From NCBI GenBank assembly GCA_033980235.1, contig CM067059.1, positions 14,642,100 to 14,706,099 on the forward strand: DNA of 64,000 bases. Reading direction: 5' to 3'. The stretch is from Diadema setosum. Its lineage: Eukaryota; Echinodermata; Echinoidea; Diadematoida; Diadematidae. Under the pieces are notes generated by a model. That model saw nothing but the letters and a program-made list of their open reading frames with translations. It did no database searches and was not told where the DNA came from. The stretch's first letter is position 1; the number at the start of each line of letters is the position of its first letter. Below, one piece after another: positions 44,333-57,686 of the stretch. The position numbers and the translations under genes are program-made.

Positions 44333-46916
44333 CACAGAAGAGACCGACTAGTTACCTATCGCCCCTCACCTCAACATAACATGCCATAATTGATAACTAT
44401 ATTACAATCATTTTACGTACAATTTGATTTAGCTCGGCCAAGTGGCCCGTCAACACGCACTAACAGCCCATTAACTTCAATGATGACACGTTTTTTCATT
44501 CATGCACGTCCGCACTTTTATTCTCCAGTACCTCAATTTCATTTCTTCTGCTGCTGCTTCTTCTGTCATTTCCCCTTTTTCACTTCTCCCTTTTTTTTCA
44601 CTTCAACTATTTTACATCAGCAAGACGTCCGTGCCCAATAACGGAACAACCCATCAATAAATTAATTTCACAAACATCAATTACTACCACAAACGTGTTG
44701 GACTCGGCAAAGAATTTTTTGTACGCAGAATAATACAAAACATCGTTCCAAGAGGACATAGTGGAGAAGCTCACCCCGAAAGGGTGGCAGGGTAACCGAA
44801 CATACCATATCGTCTACATACACACTTGGGGAAGATACCGAATATAATGCTTTGTATGAATTCGACATATCGTACTTTTCCTCGCTCTATCAGTTCACAT
44901 TAGAGTTTGTCTGGCCTCTCTCTGCCTGCCGTTAGAATATCAGGCAGATAGAGGGAGGGGATGGGGAGAGGAAGTCGTTTTTATTCTTATTGACATTGTT
45001 TAAAAGGAAAGCTTTCTTTGAATAAGGTTCTACGATTTCAATTTATTGGTTGCCATCGTGATCTTGTCATCTGAAATGACATCACGGAAGGCAAGAGGGG
45101 GAAATAGGTTCTGTGCTTGGTGGGTGCAGTAAAGAAGATTGATGATAAAAGGTATTATAAATGTGTGACGACTATATTTTGATCCAAATATTTCTGAATT
45201 TGTGATGTGTGGACATTTTCACATCAGCAGAGGTCACCATTGGTTTAAACTTCAGGGGACCTTTCAATCATTTTTTTAAAGGTAAGATTGTTTGACACCC
45301 TGATGTAAACACCTTTGCTACATGCCACACGTCAGCCGCTGACACAAAGTATGAATCGAGTGTGACCCCCTGTCAAATCGTAGTTAGCATTGTAACGCAA
45401 AACACACATTTACAGAGTTTGAATAAGCTTTGCATGACAGGTAATTGCTTTAAAAATGCACCCTTTAAAGAATGCGGAGACATCGTTGATTCTCCGTCAG
45501 TTAATTTTCTTTGAAGTCCACGGTATTTTTTTTTTTAGTTGGTTAAAGATGTCGTGTACTTTCATATTTTTTTGCAGGTCTAAAATTCAGCGATAATCCA
45601 ATTTTTCTTCCGATAGTTCAACTTGACACTCGGCTTTCAAAAGCAAAAAAGAAATATTCATATGTAAAATATTCACATGAGACCCGGTCTCTTCTAGACA
45701 TGGTTGATGCAGACATTTTCTGCCGAGGGGAGGACTGACATTTTGTCAGCACATCCACAAAATCAGGATTAACAGATAGGCCTAAGTTTAGGCGGTGTTT
45801 CTTCTTATTATAACTATAGTCCAAGTCAGCCTATCAAAACCTATTCATATTTACTAAGAGATCAAATTATCTTGGCCGCTTCGCACCCGTTGCCACTTCG
45901 GTGCCTCATCTTTTATTTTTCCTGCCTGCTCTGTGACTTGGCATGATAACGTCTAATTTGCAGACGATCTCAGAGCCGCCCAAATTGAATTGAGGCGCCC
46001 CTGCCCCTTCCCCTCCCTCCCCTAAACCTCCTTGCCGTCAATACACTGTAGTGCGCCCCAAACAGAAGAATGAAAATCGAGTTTATCGGAGATAGGGAGG
46101 GAGGGAGGGGGAGGGAGAGAGAGAGGGGGAGAGAACGAACGAACAGACAGAGAGAACGCCACGCAGTCACGCCAAGCTTGTTACCAGTAGTAACATTCCC
46201 GGCTTTCACACACATCGGTGAGAGTTGCGGGAGCGTGGGAGGTATCCTTTACGCATCGGACTAGTGACGTGTAAAAATGACTGTAAAGGGAATAATAAAC
46301 TTTATTTACATCTCCTCGTCTGTTTAATTTACCAATATCACATCGGGAGCACGGCTTTTTTTGGCGGTTCGTGGTCTCCCTTCAACATCGGTCGTGTCGG
46401 CACTCATTAGGCAAGCCATGCGCGAAGATCCACCTCGTCTGGATGTGTTCACAAAGAACCAACGATATCATTTTTTTTCTTTCATTTCATTACCCTCTCA
46501 AACAACTACACACTTTCCCCCAATACTACCAAGTACAAGTTTCGGCGTTACACGATTAACTAATTATCACATGAAAGGCACCACCGCTCACAGTGGGACT
46601 CCATTCGAGTTCTGTTCGGCTACTTTCTTTTGTCATATTTTCTCTCTCCCACTTTAACTCGATCGGTCATAAGATAAGCAATTTTGCCAATATCAAAGTG
46701 AAAGTGGCCAGTATCAGAGACCACGTGACTTCATACGTATCTCCGTGTTAGACGTTGTTTAGTACAGTTTGATACAAGGTTGACATTTTCTCGTATTGAG
46801 AGGAGAAAGGCTGGTTTCTTTTGTTCCTGTAAGAATTCTTCTTATCATAACTTTATACTAAAAGACATGGAAAATATCTGTCATTGTATCTCAGAACGTT
46901 ATTGCTTAAAATCATT
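43774..46916. other. Convergent intergenic spacer, no gene recognised
   Basis: It holds a (CA)n tract at about 44238-44337, a GA-rich tract at about 46090-46155, and otherwise complex sequence from about 44880 to 46780 with many CG dinucleotides. No conserved exon is visible on either strand. The complex part could include regulatory DNA for the flanking homeobox gene, which is inference from position. Confidence 0.3.
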
Positions 46917-47114
46917 GGCCCGAATTCTCAAAGCTGGAATAACTATTCCGCGGAATAGTTATTCCGGGGAATAAGTTATTCCACCTTTGAGAATAGATTC
47001 CGGGGAATAAATCGCGTCATTTTACGTAACGAGGGCCTGATTTGCATAACAGGCGTAATAAATCGGCGGAATAAGCGGTGTAATAAAGTTATTCCACCTT
47101 TGAGAATTCGGGCC
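46917..47114. mobile_element. Palindromic MITE with GGCCCGAATTCTCAAAG ends
   Basis: The left end GGCCCGAATTCTCAAAGCTG is inverted at the right as CACCTTTGAGAATTCGGGCC. The interior repeats the word GGAATAA/TTATTCC many times in both orientations, giving nested small palindromes (for example ATTCCGCGGAAT near 46945). It is 198 bp with no coding capacity. Confidence 0.75.
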
Positions 47115-47204
47115 ACTAGGTGTAACTCATTTATACGTGACTTGATATTGTGTATCATTCTGTATAACTAATTACGTAGACGAACTTTGAGCCAAGAAAA
47201 TAGG

Positions 47205-47290
47205 ATTTCATCAAGATTCGAACCCGAGACCTTCGGATTGCATGACCGGTGCTCTTACCGACTTGATGAGCTATGGAAAGTCCTAGTGGT
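47205..47290 (-). mobile_element. tRNA-derived SINE head
   Basis: Read on the - strand, it has TAGCTCATCAAGTCGGTAAG (A-box/D-arm-like), then ACCGGTCATGCAATCCGAAG and CTCGGGTTCGAATC (B-box/T-arm-like) with tRNA-like spacing. The 3' acceptor strand does not pair and no CCA-proximal stem is visible, so it is not an intact tRNA gene. A SINE head or tRNA pseudogene is the best reading. The SINE tail cannot be delimited. Confidence 0.6.
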
Positions 47291-48637
47291 GTTCGTCCCT
47301 GGTCAGTTTCCCTTTGTTTGATTTTATCCTATAACAATATGACTTGTTTCTTGATGGCTTGAGGAAGGTCAGTCCCGTTGGTCAATTAATATCCTATATA
47401 ACAATATGCCCTCACGCTCCAAGTTACATTATATTATTAATGTTCCGTTGTTGCGATCACATATTAATGAGCTGACACGCGGATTACTATGACGTCATCT
47501 TAAACAAAGGTATTTCAATTTGACGACAAAGTGAAAGTGTGGGCTGTGAGGTCATGATCACGTGGTTGTGTGCGCCACGAATCTCATCGTTACAACTTGG
47601 TAGGGCATTCCCAAAGGGGAAAAAAAAATAACCGCACACACCAGGATTACAATATTGGAGAAGGATATCGACATCATATCACATCCAGAGGAATGAAACA
47701 GTTTGACCGCTATATATAACACTTATAAGCAGCGCTTTACGTACGCACATTGGCAAGAAATGTAATATTTGCGTAAACGTACTTCTCCAATTTTTGTTAG
47801 AGTAAGAACTAAATCTATATTTACTCTTTACAAGTGAAAACTATACATATTATTTATCTAAAACATCTCTGACAGTCTTAATTACATAAAGACTAATTCT
47901 ACAGTGCGTATATAATTTTGGCGTGGATAGATATCAAACAATATGAATATGATATATACAGACAAGGAAATATACAATTCACGTAAGTACAGACAATATT
48001 TGCGGAATGGTCAATTTGTAACAAGTTAGTGTAGTAATTTCCGCATTTCTTTCCATCGATGGAGTTTATCTCGTTCTCTTGGAAATGCACCAGCAATAAC
48101 AGGACATCAAGCCAATGTAACAACAGGAAACAAACCTTGAGAAGCCAGATAGGGTGCTTTTTCTGGAAAGCACAATTATGCGCAAGTGGTGTAAGAGAAC
48201 ATTTTGGAGGTAGTGGCTTCAATGTCATGTGACTCATATATATTTTGTGTATTTCATAAACTATTTACTCCTTAATGTTCGTTTGCAATTCAGGTTTTAT
48301 AAACGTCCATTTTTTTAGCATTTCACTGCATGTATTACCAAATTGTCGTTTGTATAGTGGCAATATTCAGTGGAAAGTAAATTTTGATATTCCAACTGAT
48401 ATTGTGATCATCAAATCAAGGAATATGCAATGAATGGCAAGAATGCATGGGAGAATCTGTGTGTAAGCCATTACAGGGTAATCGCATTATAGACTCCATC
48501 GATCAATCAGTCACCGTAATGAGAATCATAGTCAAAAGGGTTTGTTTTTATAGAAAGTCATGTCGTTCTCCACAAACCAACTGAGTCAGCCATTCTTCAG
48601 TACAACTTCTGTCGTCAATTTTTAATTCTATACAGTT

Positions 48638-50384
48638 TCACGAATCCACTTCAATTTCGTCACCTATCTCGTTGTCTGCATTGTCATGGCTCTCATCACT
48701 CGACGATGAATCTTCCATCCACTTTCTCGGTCGTTCATCTTCGTCTCTGCATCCCCTGTTGCCATGGTGACGATCGTCTGGCGAGTGACATTCCTCGTCA
48801 GCGGACCACACCCCACTGTCTCTGGCATCTGCCTTGGCTTCACGACCGAGCTTGGAGTCGGACACATCGTGTGGGTAGTGCTGCGCGCACTCGCTGCCGT
48901 TCGATGCGCGTATGCTATTGTTGTTTTGGCTGAGCAGCCTCGCGCTGTGTTCCTGCGCCTTTGCGCGTAGCGACGCGATACTGTTCGACCGAATCTCTTC
49001 GGCGCCGGTCATCTTCGTCTCACCACGTGATGAGGAGTCGCTCGCCATCTTTCCGGGACCCTCCCTTGTTCCTACTTCCGAGTTGTTGCTTTCTGGCGTG
49101 CCTTCAGTTTCCAGTGACTTTTTATGCATGCCTATAGAACATGAACAATACAAACATGACACGTTACAAAAAATATTACATTGATTACATTTGCATGATG
49201 ACGAAAGAAAATAATGATTTTTCAATTGTCATGATTGATTTAATTGCTAGATTAAAATTAGAATTTTGAGATATTTCTTAGAAACCTCAAGCGAAAGAGA
49301 CAGACTAACGAATCTAAGAAGTTTGTTCTAGATGACATGAAGTTTGTAACTCATAAATATATACGCTGAAAAAAAAATGCAAAACTACACTCAACGTTCA
49401 AGATCGGACTTTCGGTCGTCTACAATCATTAACTTTGTTCAGCTGAAACATAAGCGATGATGTTACAAATTTTATTGGGACAAAGATGTCTTTAGCCAAA
49501 ATCTGCAAGTCTTTCTTGATCAAACGCTATAGTCATCATCCACATAATTGTTATCAATGCTTGGATCCAAATATGTATGTATATGAAGCAGCTGTGAAAA
49601 AAACGGAAATAAATCTTCTGCTTTTATTCGTCAAACCATCATTAGGCTATAAAAAATGTATACAGCCTGAAAGTTATGGCTGTATCAAGATATTTCTTGA
49701 AATTCTAACATAAAGATTCTCCTGTGTTGGTGTGTGTGAGTCACTTGAGTGTGTGTAATGTGAAGTTTTGCACGAAGTGTATAATCAGGCCTATCAATCT
49801 TGTTTGCGTCATTCTCTTTTGTCCTCACTATCTGAAGAAAAAGAGGGAGAAGAAAATGAAAATAAGAATTAAGAAGAAGAAGGAGGAGGAGGAGGAGGAG
49901 AAGGAGGAGAAGAAGAAGAAGAAGAAGAAGAAGAAGAAGATGATGATGATGATGAAGAAGAAGAAGAAGTGAGAGAAAGAGGAGTAGGTTGTGGCACAGA
50001 ATGGTTCTCGAACATTACGATATTATTATCATATTAGCGTATGACAATCATTCTATCAATGTCGTATTTTACAGTGTGAAACAGATGATTAATTTATTGA
50101 GTAAATACTCCCGTGTCAAATACTCTCGCTTTTGGGTTGTTGTTGCTTTTTTTTTTCTGCTTAGATACGCCCAGTTACCCATCGAGTGATGATGACATGA
50201 TGGATGTACCTAGGAGCCAGGGGGCGCAGCTCTCGCCCTCTTTAGCCGCCTTGAGGATGCTCTCCGGGAGGGGAAGGGAGTGTCGCACCATGGCCCCGTA
50301 CAGTCCGTACTCCGCCATCACGCTGCTACGACCCCAACACTTCTCCTTCTTCCGCCACTTGGCCCGCCGGTTCTGGAACCACAC
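48638..50384 (-). CDS. VSX: VSX/Chx10-type homeobox gene, last two coding exons (5' part outside window)
   Basis: Exons, complement: 50384-50210 and 49131-48638, 669 nt including the stop, 222 residues. The first begins in phase 0 with [15 protein letters not shown] (homeodomain residues 47-61, Q50 class) after an AATAG acceptor; an intron between homeodomain residues 46 and 47 is typical of paired-like genes. It continues directly into the CVC domain ([20 protein letters not shown], then [13 protein letters not shown] and SCAPWLLG), which defines the VSX1/VSX2/CEH-10 class. A GTACAT donor and TATAG acceptor join G|GC, giving MHKKSLE. The last exon carries an OAR-like motif ([20 protein letters not shown], about 49000-48932) and a Ser/Asp/Glu-rich tail. 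VSX proteins are sequence-specific regulators in retinal and interneuron development. The upstream exons, with most of the homeodomain, were not found up to 64000. The copy is single-frame and looks functional. Confidence 0.95.
49132..50209 (-). other. VSX last intron with a GAA/GAG-rich tract
   Basis: A 1,078-bp intron. At about 49838-49975 it holds an (AAG/AGG/GAT) purine-rich microsatellite; the Lys/Glu ORFs across it are artefacts. The remainder is AT-rich and unique. Confidence 0.8.
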
Positions 50385-51298
50385 CTATTGGATGCGACAC
50401 GAAATAAAGTAGTCAGATTTGATTTTGATTTTGGTTTTGATTGGAATGTCATGCATTGTTCTTCAAATACGACAGCAAATGGAATTATGATGAAAAGCAT
50501 TGTACAAATTTTATAGTCCATTTTCATGACGTTCTGTTCACTGATATTTTTACCAGGGCTCGACATTAACGATGGTCCGGTAGCCCGGGGCTACTAAAAA
50601 AATGATGCAGGGCCACCAAATTTCCAAAAAGGCTATTGTTTGGTGGCCCGATCCGACAACTATGAGTCAGAATAGATTGTTATGTTTCCTTTTATTTCGG
50701 TCTGCTACATTTGTTAAGGAGCCATTAGAATTTGAGATTTAAAGATTTTACTGTCCTTAACAAGGCCATGAAAGAAAAAAGTTAGTGTCGAGCCCTGGAT
50801 ATACACTATAGAATGTCAGTAAGAAAGAAGAAAGAGGCCATCATAATCAGACTTTGACCTGGATGACGACCTCATTATGAAAAATTAGAAAATAAAAGAA
50901 GAAATAAAAAATGCGATAAAATGTATTTGGTGGGAAAGAAAAAAATATATCATTAAGACAAAAAAGGTGAATACGGGGAAATGGATTTCTGGTCTTTCCC
51001 TTCCCTCGTATCTATTTACAGATTGTTATGTCATATGATCATGATTGCATCATAATGATCGTGGTAAGTGCAGATCAAAGTCGTGCATGGTCAATGAATA
51101 ATATGATAATTCATGATAATGATGATTATGAGGAATAACAACTATGATTAAGGTAAGCATAGTGCTGATGATGATAATAATACTGATGATATTGACAATG
51201 ATAATTTTGAGTGAAAAAGATAATTATAGGGGGGCTAAAGGGGAAAGAAATGTAAGAAAGCATGAGCATTTGCAATTATCCTGACAGCCCGCAGCACT

Positions 51299-51340
<42 letters not shown>

Positions 51341-53320
51341 ATAAATACACACACGCACAACAAACATACAATCTGGGAAAATTTCAGGTTTTAGTTTTTC
51401 CTTGTCCAACACCTAACATCTTAAAAAGGATTCTGTAAGTACAATTATATAGGCTGTACTTTCATTAATTATTTCTTCTTTCAGTTTGTTTTACAAATTC
51501 CACAAATAATTCCAGGTGCATAATGACGCAAAAATCGTACCCTATAACTCTTTGCTCTAAGCAGGATTAGTGACCAAATCATGCAGAGGGTTTCAAATAA
51601 GGGATGCTAAATGAATCATCAACAGCAACAATGCCTCTGATCGGGTTACTTTTAAATCTGCAGAAATGACGCGATTGCTTTGGATTACGAATGACACTTC
51701 CTTGCACATGATGGATATAATGCGTTCGTAATTACGAAACATTTAGGAGGGAGTGAGAAAACAAAACATGAACACAAAAGGTGCCTGTCATTTCGAGTAA
51801 AGTTGCAGTCACTCTATTCTGTGTGTTCAAGTATTACGTCAAAGCAAAAAACTATTCACTCCTTTTCTTTCAGGTTAGATTTTACTTTATAGTGAAACTC
51901 GGTAAATAGTAGAGTAAAATCAATAGTAACAACTAATCTGATTTCCAAACTATGCACTTTTACATAGGTTATAGACATAAAAAATGAATGTATGTTTCAT
52001 ATTCACTACTACTACACACATACAGTCATGTGTGATATCGAATGAATATGATTTTGTAATATATGCATATTACTAGTATATATCTTCAATAATAGGTTTG
52101 TTATGTGTAAAACAAAGTAAGTTTTGATGTCAGTCATCTTATCAGACATTAATCTGTCAACATCGCTCTACATGGCACGAGTAAAGAACACAAAAGAATC
52201 AAACAATTTGGACTGTTAAACTTCATCAACCTGTATAGATGTATAGAGAGTCACCGTTTGTATATGAAATGCTATTATCGTCTCTGCATATAAACACGGC
52301 CGCTTTATTGCCAGACATAATTACTGTCTTTCAATGTAGGCAAAAAGGATATTTATTGATCAGTACATAGATTGGAATATTCGCCGGGTTTCTGCAATAA
52401 CTGGTCGAACAAAGAAAATCATAAATTAACCACTGTCCGTCGATCGATAGATCGGCAATTGCGAGTTTTTATCAATTACTCCACATCTAAAGCTGATTGT
52501 GTCTTGCACGCCAACCCAACTTACGCAATCTTTTAACGATTGTACTCTTCGTACTATTGAAAATGAACAAGGGAAAGAAAAGGACGGAAGAATGGAGACC
52601 ACAATATAAACGGGTAGCTCTCAGATGCAGGTTTGAAACACGCAATTCAGATCACAGTCTCGTCCTTTCTACCACAGTGGATGGAAACGTGGTATATGAG
52701 TGTCCTGCATTTTTAAACGCACGGTCCGCCTGTCTCCGCGGAGGATCCATTCATTCCCGCACGCTCCTTCGATGGAGTAGCTACCATCGTCACTCTCCAC
52801 CGCTAATTGCCTCCCAATTAAAAGTCAAACATTCGCCAGGTAAGTTCCCGATGTTAGATTATTCATAAAGTCATTGACAACGCAGCCTCGTCATTAAAAT
52901 GTTCAACAGTTTGATTTCATTGTTACAGCAGGCGTTCTGATTGAAAGGGAAATGGTTGTCATTGTAATTGGCCATTCAGGTTTCTCATACGGTAAACAAG
53001 GCGAGAGAAAACGTTGGTAATGAGTTTAATGATCGAAACGGCACGCTTAAGGCATCCTTCTCTATCTTGGCGAGAAACCGAAGCTGTTGATAAGTTAACC
53101 AGAAAATGAACTACTCTTTTGGTGAATAATGTAGTCGTTCAAAAAGCATGATTCATTTTAACGGAAACTTGATCGGCCAGGGAAATTTTGAAGCAAAGTG
53201 ACCATTCACGTTCCAAGTATGTTTCACTGACTTCCCGTCATCTTGTGCTGTGCTCATGTGTTATTATGCATCCACGTATTTGTGTAGTTGTGCTCTCTAT
53301 ATTTCAAAGTATAGCTCTGT
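50385..53320 (-). other. VSX intron or upstream DNA, proximal part
   Basis: No exon for the missing homeodomain residues 1-46 is visible. It contains a small repeat at 50554-50798, a (CA)n tract at 51303-51340, GAT/AAT-rich DNA at about 51020-51210, and complex sequence at about 51600-53100 with TAAT-type words (CTAATTG and CAATTAAAAG at about 52802-52822). These suggest possible homeodomain sites, which is inference only. Confidence 0.4.
50554..50798. mobile_element. CAGGGCTCGACATTAAC-terminus MITE
   Basis: The left end CCAGGGCTCGACATTAACGA is inverted at the right as GTTAGTGTCGAGCCCTGG. It is about 245 bp and AT-rich inside, with GGTGGCCCGAT / CGGTAGCCCGGGG words. No convincing target duplication is seen. 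Confidence 0.65.
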
Positions 53321-53327
53321 GTTTGTT

Positions 53328-53375
<48 letters not shown>

Positions 53376-53400
53376 TGTATCTGTCTGTCTGTCTGAGTTT
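53328..53400. repeat. (GT)n microsatellite
   Basis: About 20 GT units followed by TCTGTCTG. The Cys/Val ORF across it is an artefact. Confidence 0.95.
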
Positions 53401-54004
53401 TTTTTTTTTATTCCATGAGAGCTAATGGTGGCTACCTAAGATTTCGTCGAAAAAAAAAATAAAATGCACTCGAGATCAAATGCAATGGATTAATTTAATT
53501 TGATTTCATTTAATTTCTTTTATCTTATTTCATTTCCAACAAATACAATATCATTACATAAGAAAACACATAACACAACGATGTAGGCTTACTCAAACAA
53601 ACAACCTGTGAACTGAAATACAATGTTGTAGATTTCATAACAAATACCGAAAGAAAGTAGTTAGAAATGGAGGGGACTGAAGTTAAAACCGTTGTAATTG
53701 CAGCAGAAAGGGGCAATTTTAACAATGGCATAAACAACACTTCAAGTTTAACATGAGAGGTAGTTATAGTATTGGTGCACTCGATCACTATCGCCTACAT
53801 TATGGGATGCCACAAACGCCAACAAAATACTGATTAAAAAAATTGATAACTTTTACCGGAAATACTCTTAAAACATATTGTTCCGGACGCCATGGTCATT
53901 ATACTAATGACTTCAGTAGCATTGTGAGAGGATTCTTACTCATTGCCCTGCAATTTCCTAGACACTTTCCTATTGGTAGTATACAAGTGGTAGTAGCTTT
54001 ACAT

Positions 54005-54255
54005 GTGGTTAAAGTTGCAGCAGTAGTAGTTGTATATTAGCAGTAGTAGTATAGTAGCAGCAGTTGTATTATAGTCGTAGTATTAGTATTAGTGGTATCA
54101 GCAGTAGTAGTAGTATCAGTAGTAATTATGGAAGCAGTAGTAGTAGTATAGTAGTAGTGTAGTAGTAGTAGCAGTAGTGGTAGTAGTAACAGTAGTAGTA
54201 GTAGTGGTAGTAGTAGTAGTAGCAGCAGCAGCAGCAGTAGTAGCAGCAGCAATAA
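54005..54255. repeat. (AGT/AGC)n imperfect trinucleotide array
   Basis: AGTAGT, GTAGTA and AGCAGC units with interruptions over about 250 bp. Leu and Tyr strings on the - strand are artefacts. Confidence 0.9.
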
Positions 54256-54639
54256 ATTGCGGGAGAATCTTGTAGTGTTGGAATCGGTGATCGTTGTAGG
54301 GTTTTTGCAGTGGTGGCAGTCGTGGAAGCAGTTTATTGGTGACTATGGAAGTTGCAAGACAGGTGGTAGTGGCAGAAAACAGCTATTACCAATACAAGTC
54401 AAGTACAGGAATAGTAATATTAGTGTTGGTGATGGTAGTAATAGATTCAATAGTCTTGAGATACAAGAAATGTGTGAGTATATAAGAAAGTGGTGTCTTG
54501 CGTCATTGATAACCTTCAAATCACAATAGGCCTGTATATCTGTATATTTTCAACAATTTTCGCTCCTGAATATTTTGTAGGTCACTTATAGATAGATTGT
54601 GGCCCTTTTAACCTTTCTTGTGTAAGTATCAGTTGTTTC

Positions 54640-54712
54640 CTTATCATGCCCATTGTGAGAGCCCGGCGCCGGTAAATGTTTCTACAGATAAATGGCGCTA
54701 TATAAATGCTAT

Positions 54713-54762
<50 letters not shown>

Positions 54763-54775
54763 TATCATCATCAAG
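54640..54775 (+). repeat. GCGCTATATAAATGC-type retroelement tail followed by (ATC)n
   Basis: AAATGGCGCTATATAAATGC leads directly into about 19 ATC units. The GCGCTATATAAATGC word is, from memory, common at 3' ends of CR1/L2-type LINEs and their SINEs, where a short tandem repeat follows. The element's upstream part is not delimited; GCCCGGCGCCGG lies just before it. Confidence 0.5.
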
Positions 54776-55639
54776 CAAAGATCAGGCTAAAAATTTGTAA
54801 CAAGTGTAAGTGTCCAAGCACAATAGATATTCGAGTAATGTTCGTTCAAAGTAATTCCGTATTCGTCAACTCTTGCTAACTTTTTTTTTTCTTTTGGTGC
54901 TGCTATCAAGCGTTGTGTTGATTTCGGCGCAGACTTTATAATACTCTGGTACAATTCACCTAAGAAAGGGGAAAATCAGTATACTTGCGATGGTTCAATT
55001 ATTGAAAATAACTATATGGAGTTTAACCATTCCTCTTTCCTTTTCCCATCAACCGAGACCACCTCTCCAACTCTCGCTCTGATTCTCTCCAATCACAGTT
55101 ATCTTTTTTTACTTCTTCACTGGTTATATGGATTACCTCTTATCAAATTATTCCTAATTCGCGCAGTTATGACGTCTGCGTCATCGGTGCTTCTTCACCA
55201 ACATGTCGCACACGATGTTGAGATCGTGCTCGGCCAGCGGAGCAGCAAATTTGTGTCCGGATAACCTCTTCGTTACCCAATACATCAATCCAAACTCTCC
55301 ATCCCCCGTCCCCTCCCCGTCCTTCCCCCCTCGTCCGTTCCGTCTGTCGCTGGGGCGATCTTCACCTTCGCTCCATATGCATGTCTTCCAACGAAAACAG
55401 ACAAATTTGCAAATTAAATTTTCGGCACACACAATAAAATAAACAAACAGAGCGCAGGGGAGGATGAAAATGAGCTAGAGGAGATGGAGGAGGGCTGTAA
55501 AGCGTGGAAATAAAAGACGAAGATCCCAAGAAGGAACGATTTTCTTTATCTCTTCTTCTTCTTTTTTTTTTTTCTCTGAGGGGAGAGGTTGTAACGAATT
55601 AGACGCTAGGTCCGAAGGAAGGTACGGTCCCCGAGCAAA

Positions 55640-56790
55640 CACACCCCGAGCGCAGCGCTGAGACAACAAGCATGATCCGAGTTGATTTCCCGAGCGAACT
55701 CTCTCGCCATCTTCTTTCTCTTGGAGTCAAATTGTTTTTTGGGCTTGAGTTATTACAACGAGTTAATCAAGCGCCCGAGTCGGACCTCATTACGACAACT
55801 TCGCGTCATTTACTCAAACACTGGAAAATTGTTCATTTGTCAAATTAGGCCCCAAATTGGAAATTAAGTACGTCACGCTCGCTGTGCCTACGGATTAGCT
55901 TTTTTTGTCTTCCTTTTTACCTTCTTCCTTCTTTCTTTCTTCCTCTCTGTTCATGTAACCACTGGATAGCTCAGGATGATCCTGCGCACAATTCAATCGC
56001 GTCTTTATCTTTTTTTTCCAGCACGACGGGCCTGATTACAGTCACGCCTACGCGCGTGCGTTTCCCGCAGACGAGGACTGCTGGCCTCGAACCTTAAAAC
56101 TAAAGGAATCCCCGAGGCAGCGTGCGAATCATCAGCGAGTCTCTCCGAAGGGCATGATTTCAACTGTCCCTCAGCGCCTGACTGAACTTTAACGCTTGGT
56201 TATCCTTGCGATTAGGCATTAACATCCAATCAGAGACCTTCCCCGGTCTCTCCATCTCTCCTCCCCTTCTCCCTCTCCCCTCTCTCTCTCTCTTTATCCC
56301 TTTATCTATCTTTCTACCTATCTTTCTCTCCTTTCCACTCTGCATCTCCTTCTTTCAGATGAGTTTCCCCGTCCCCTGTATTTTAATGCGCGCGGGAGCA
56401 GGATGCGCTACAAGCATCCAAGTTCCGGTATAGTTCGGACCCGTCGCCAAGCAGCAACATCCACCAAAGCCCCTTATCCACTCCCACTCCACCCCCTGCT
56501 TGCCTGCCTGTCCAACACCATCATCACAAACACAAGAAAATGCCTTTGATCAAAATCAGGTCAGAGACGCGGGCGCACACACCTTAGCGCCATTTTGATA
56601 ATTAATTTGATATTAAGACCTAGTAATCAGCTTAAATCCCGATTGGTAATAAGCCGTCCCGGGGATGTCATGCTACGCCGAACCAAATCACACAAATGCG
56701 CAGTCAACACCAGGGGAAAGGCGGCGGGGAGGGTCGCAGGGGAGCTCCGCGTAATTCCGGCCCGAAAATCGAATCCCGTCGAAAACTAGT
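55640..56790. promoter_or_regulatory. Complex CG-containing block in VSX upstream DNA, candidate regulatory region
   Basis: This block stands out from the AT-rich repeats around it: mixed composition, many CG dinucleotides, and several homeodomain-type words (GTTAATCAAG near 55762, CAAATTAGG and GGAAATTAAG near 55840-55867, GATAATTAATTTGATATTA near 56595). No splice-compatible exon is recognisable. VSX-class factors bind TAATT cores, so auto- or cross-regulation is conceivable. This is inference; conservation has not been tested. Confidence 0.25.
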
Positions 56791-57534
56791 TTCTAGTTTA
56801 TACATTTGCAGAAAATAGGACTTTTGCCCTATCACCTTGTCCGAATCTCTTTCAGTGACAGAAAGCGACTATTTCTTTTTTACTTCTTCTTCTTCACCCG
56901 TTTTTCAGTCATCACAGCCGTGCATTATTTGAGTAACTCCGTCGAGCGTCGAATTCGGACACCGAATCCAACTTATATGAAACGATTCTGACCTAGTTAC
57001 ATATTGCATTTTCATAAATAACATTTAGCATTACGTCAAACCCAATCTCCGTCATCTCACGACTGTCACACTTTCCATTTCGAAAAAAGGACATTACCAG
57101 CCAGATTACACACCAATGAGTGATGTCACTTGCGAGAGGTCATCAAGTTACATTACCCTTTGTAAGGGTGCATGCTACTTGAAAACTTTTATGACCTAAC
57201 ATGGAACCCTTTCACATTCTAAAGATGACAGAACGTATATGACATAAACATTTCAAATACGAGATGTTCCATTTTATTCAGAGGCTTTTTTCGAAAGCAA
57301 TAATTCACCTCTGCGCTCATGTTATCGCGAAAATTGTCATCCCCATGTTATTTGGGATTGACGATACATGTATTTTTGAGGAAACCTGATTCGAAATTCG
57401 ACTGTTACTATTTTTTTTATACCGGTACAATACAACGGAAGTAACTACTGATGAAACTTGATGAATATAAGCATAATATGAATTGGTGATTTCTGCACTG
57501 AGTATATTTTTAATTGCAACTGATTGACAGATTG

Positions 57535-57625
57535 CCCTGGGTCTGGTTGTCTGATTGTCTTGTGAATATAACGCCTGTCTAGCAATCACAAGATGGCAGG
57601 TTAGAATCCCAGCCGAGTATGTATG
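57535..57625 (+). mobile_element. Degenerate tRNA-derived SINE-like segment
   Basis: It reads AACGCCTGTCTAGCAATCAC, then AAGATGGCAGGTTAGAATCC and CAGCC. It resembles the anticodon-arm to T-arm part of a tRNA (B-box GGTTCGAATCC with one or two changes). The A-box side is eroded. It is not a functional tRNA gene. Confidence 0.4.
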
Positions 57626-57653
57626 CCCATGATTAGTTATCACGGCTATAAAC

Positions 57654-57686
<33 letters not shown>

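Noticed and set aside
47205..47290. Functional tRNA gene on the - strand
   Set aside because: A- and B-box-like words are present, but the acceptor stem does not pair. A SINE head or pseudogene is more likely.
52497..52868. 123-codon + strand ORF as a new gene
   Set aside because: No recognised domain, no splice context, and it lies in complex noncoding DNA upstream of VSX.
55181..55432. Missing VSX homeodomain exon within the - strand ORF at 55181-55432
   Set aside because: The translation contains no homeodomain helix 1 or 2 sequence, and no suitable splice donor in phase was seen.
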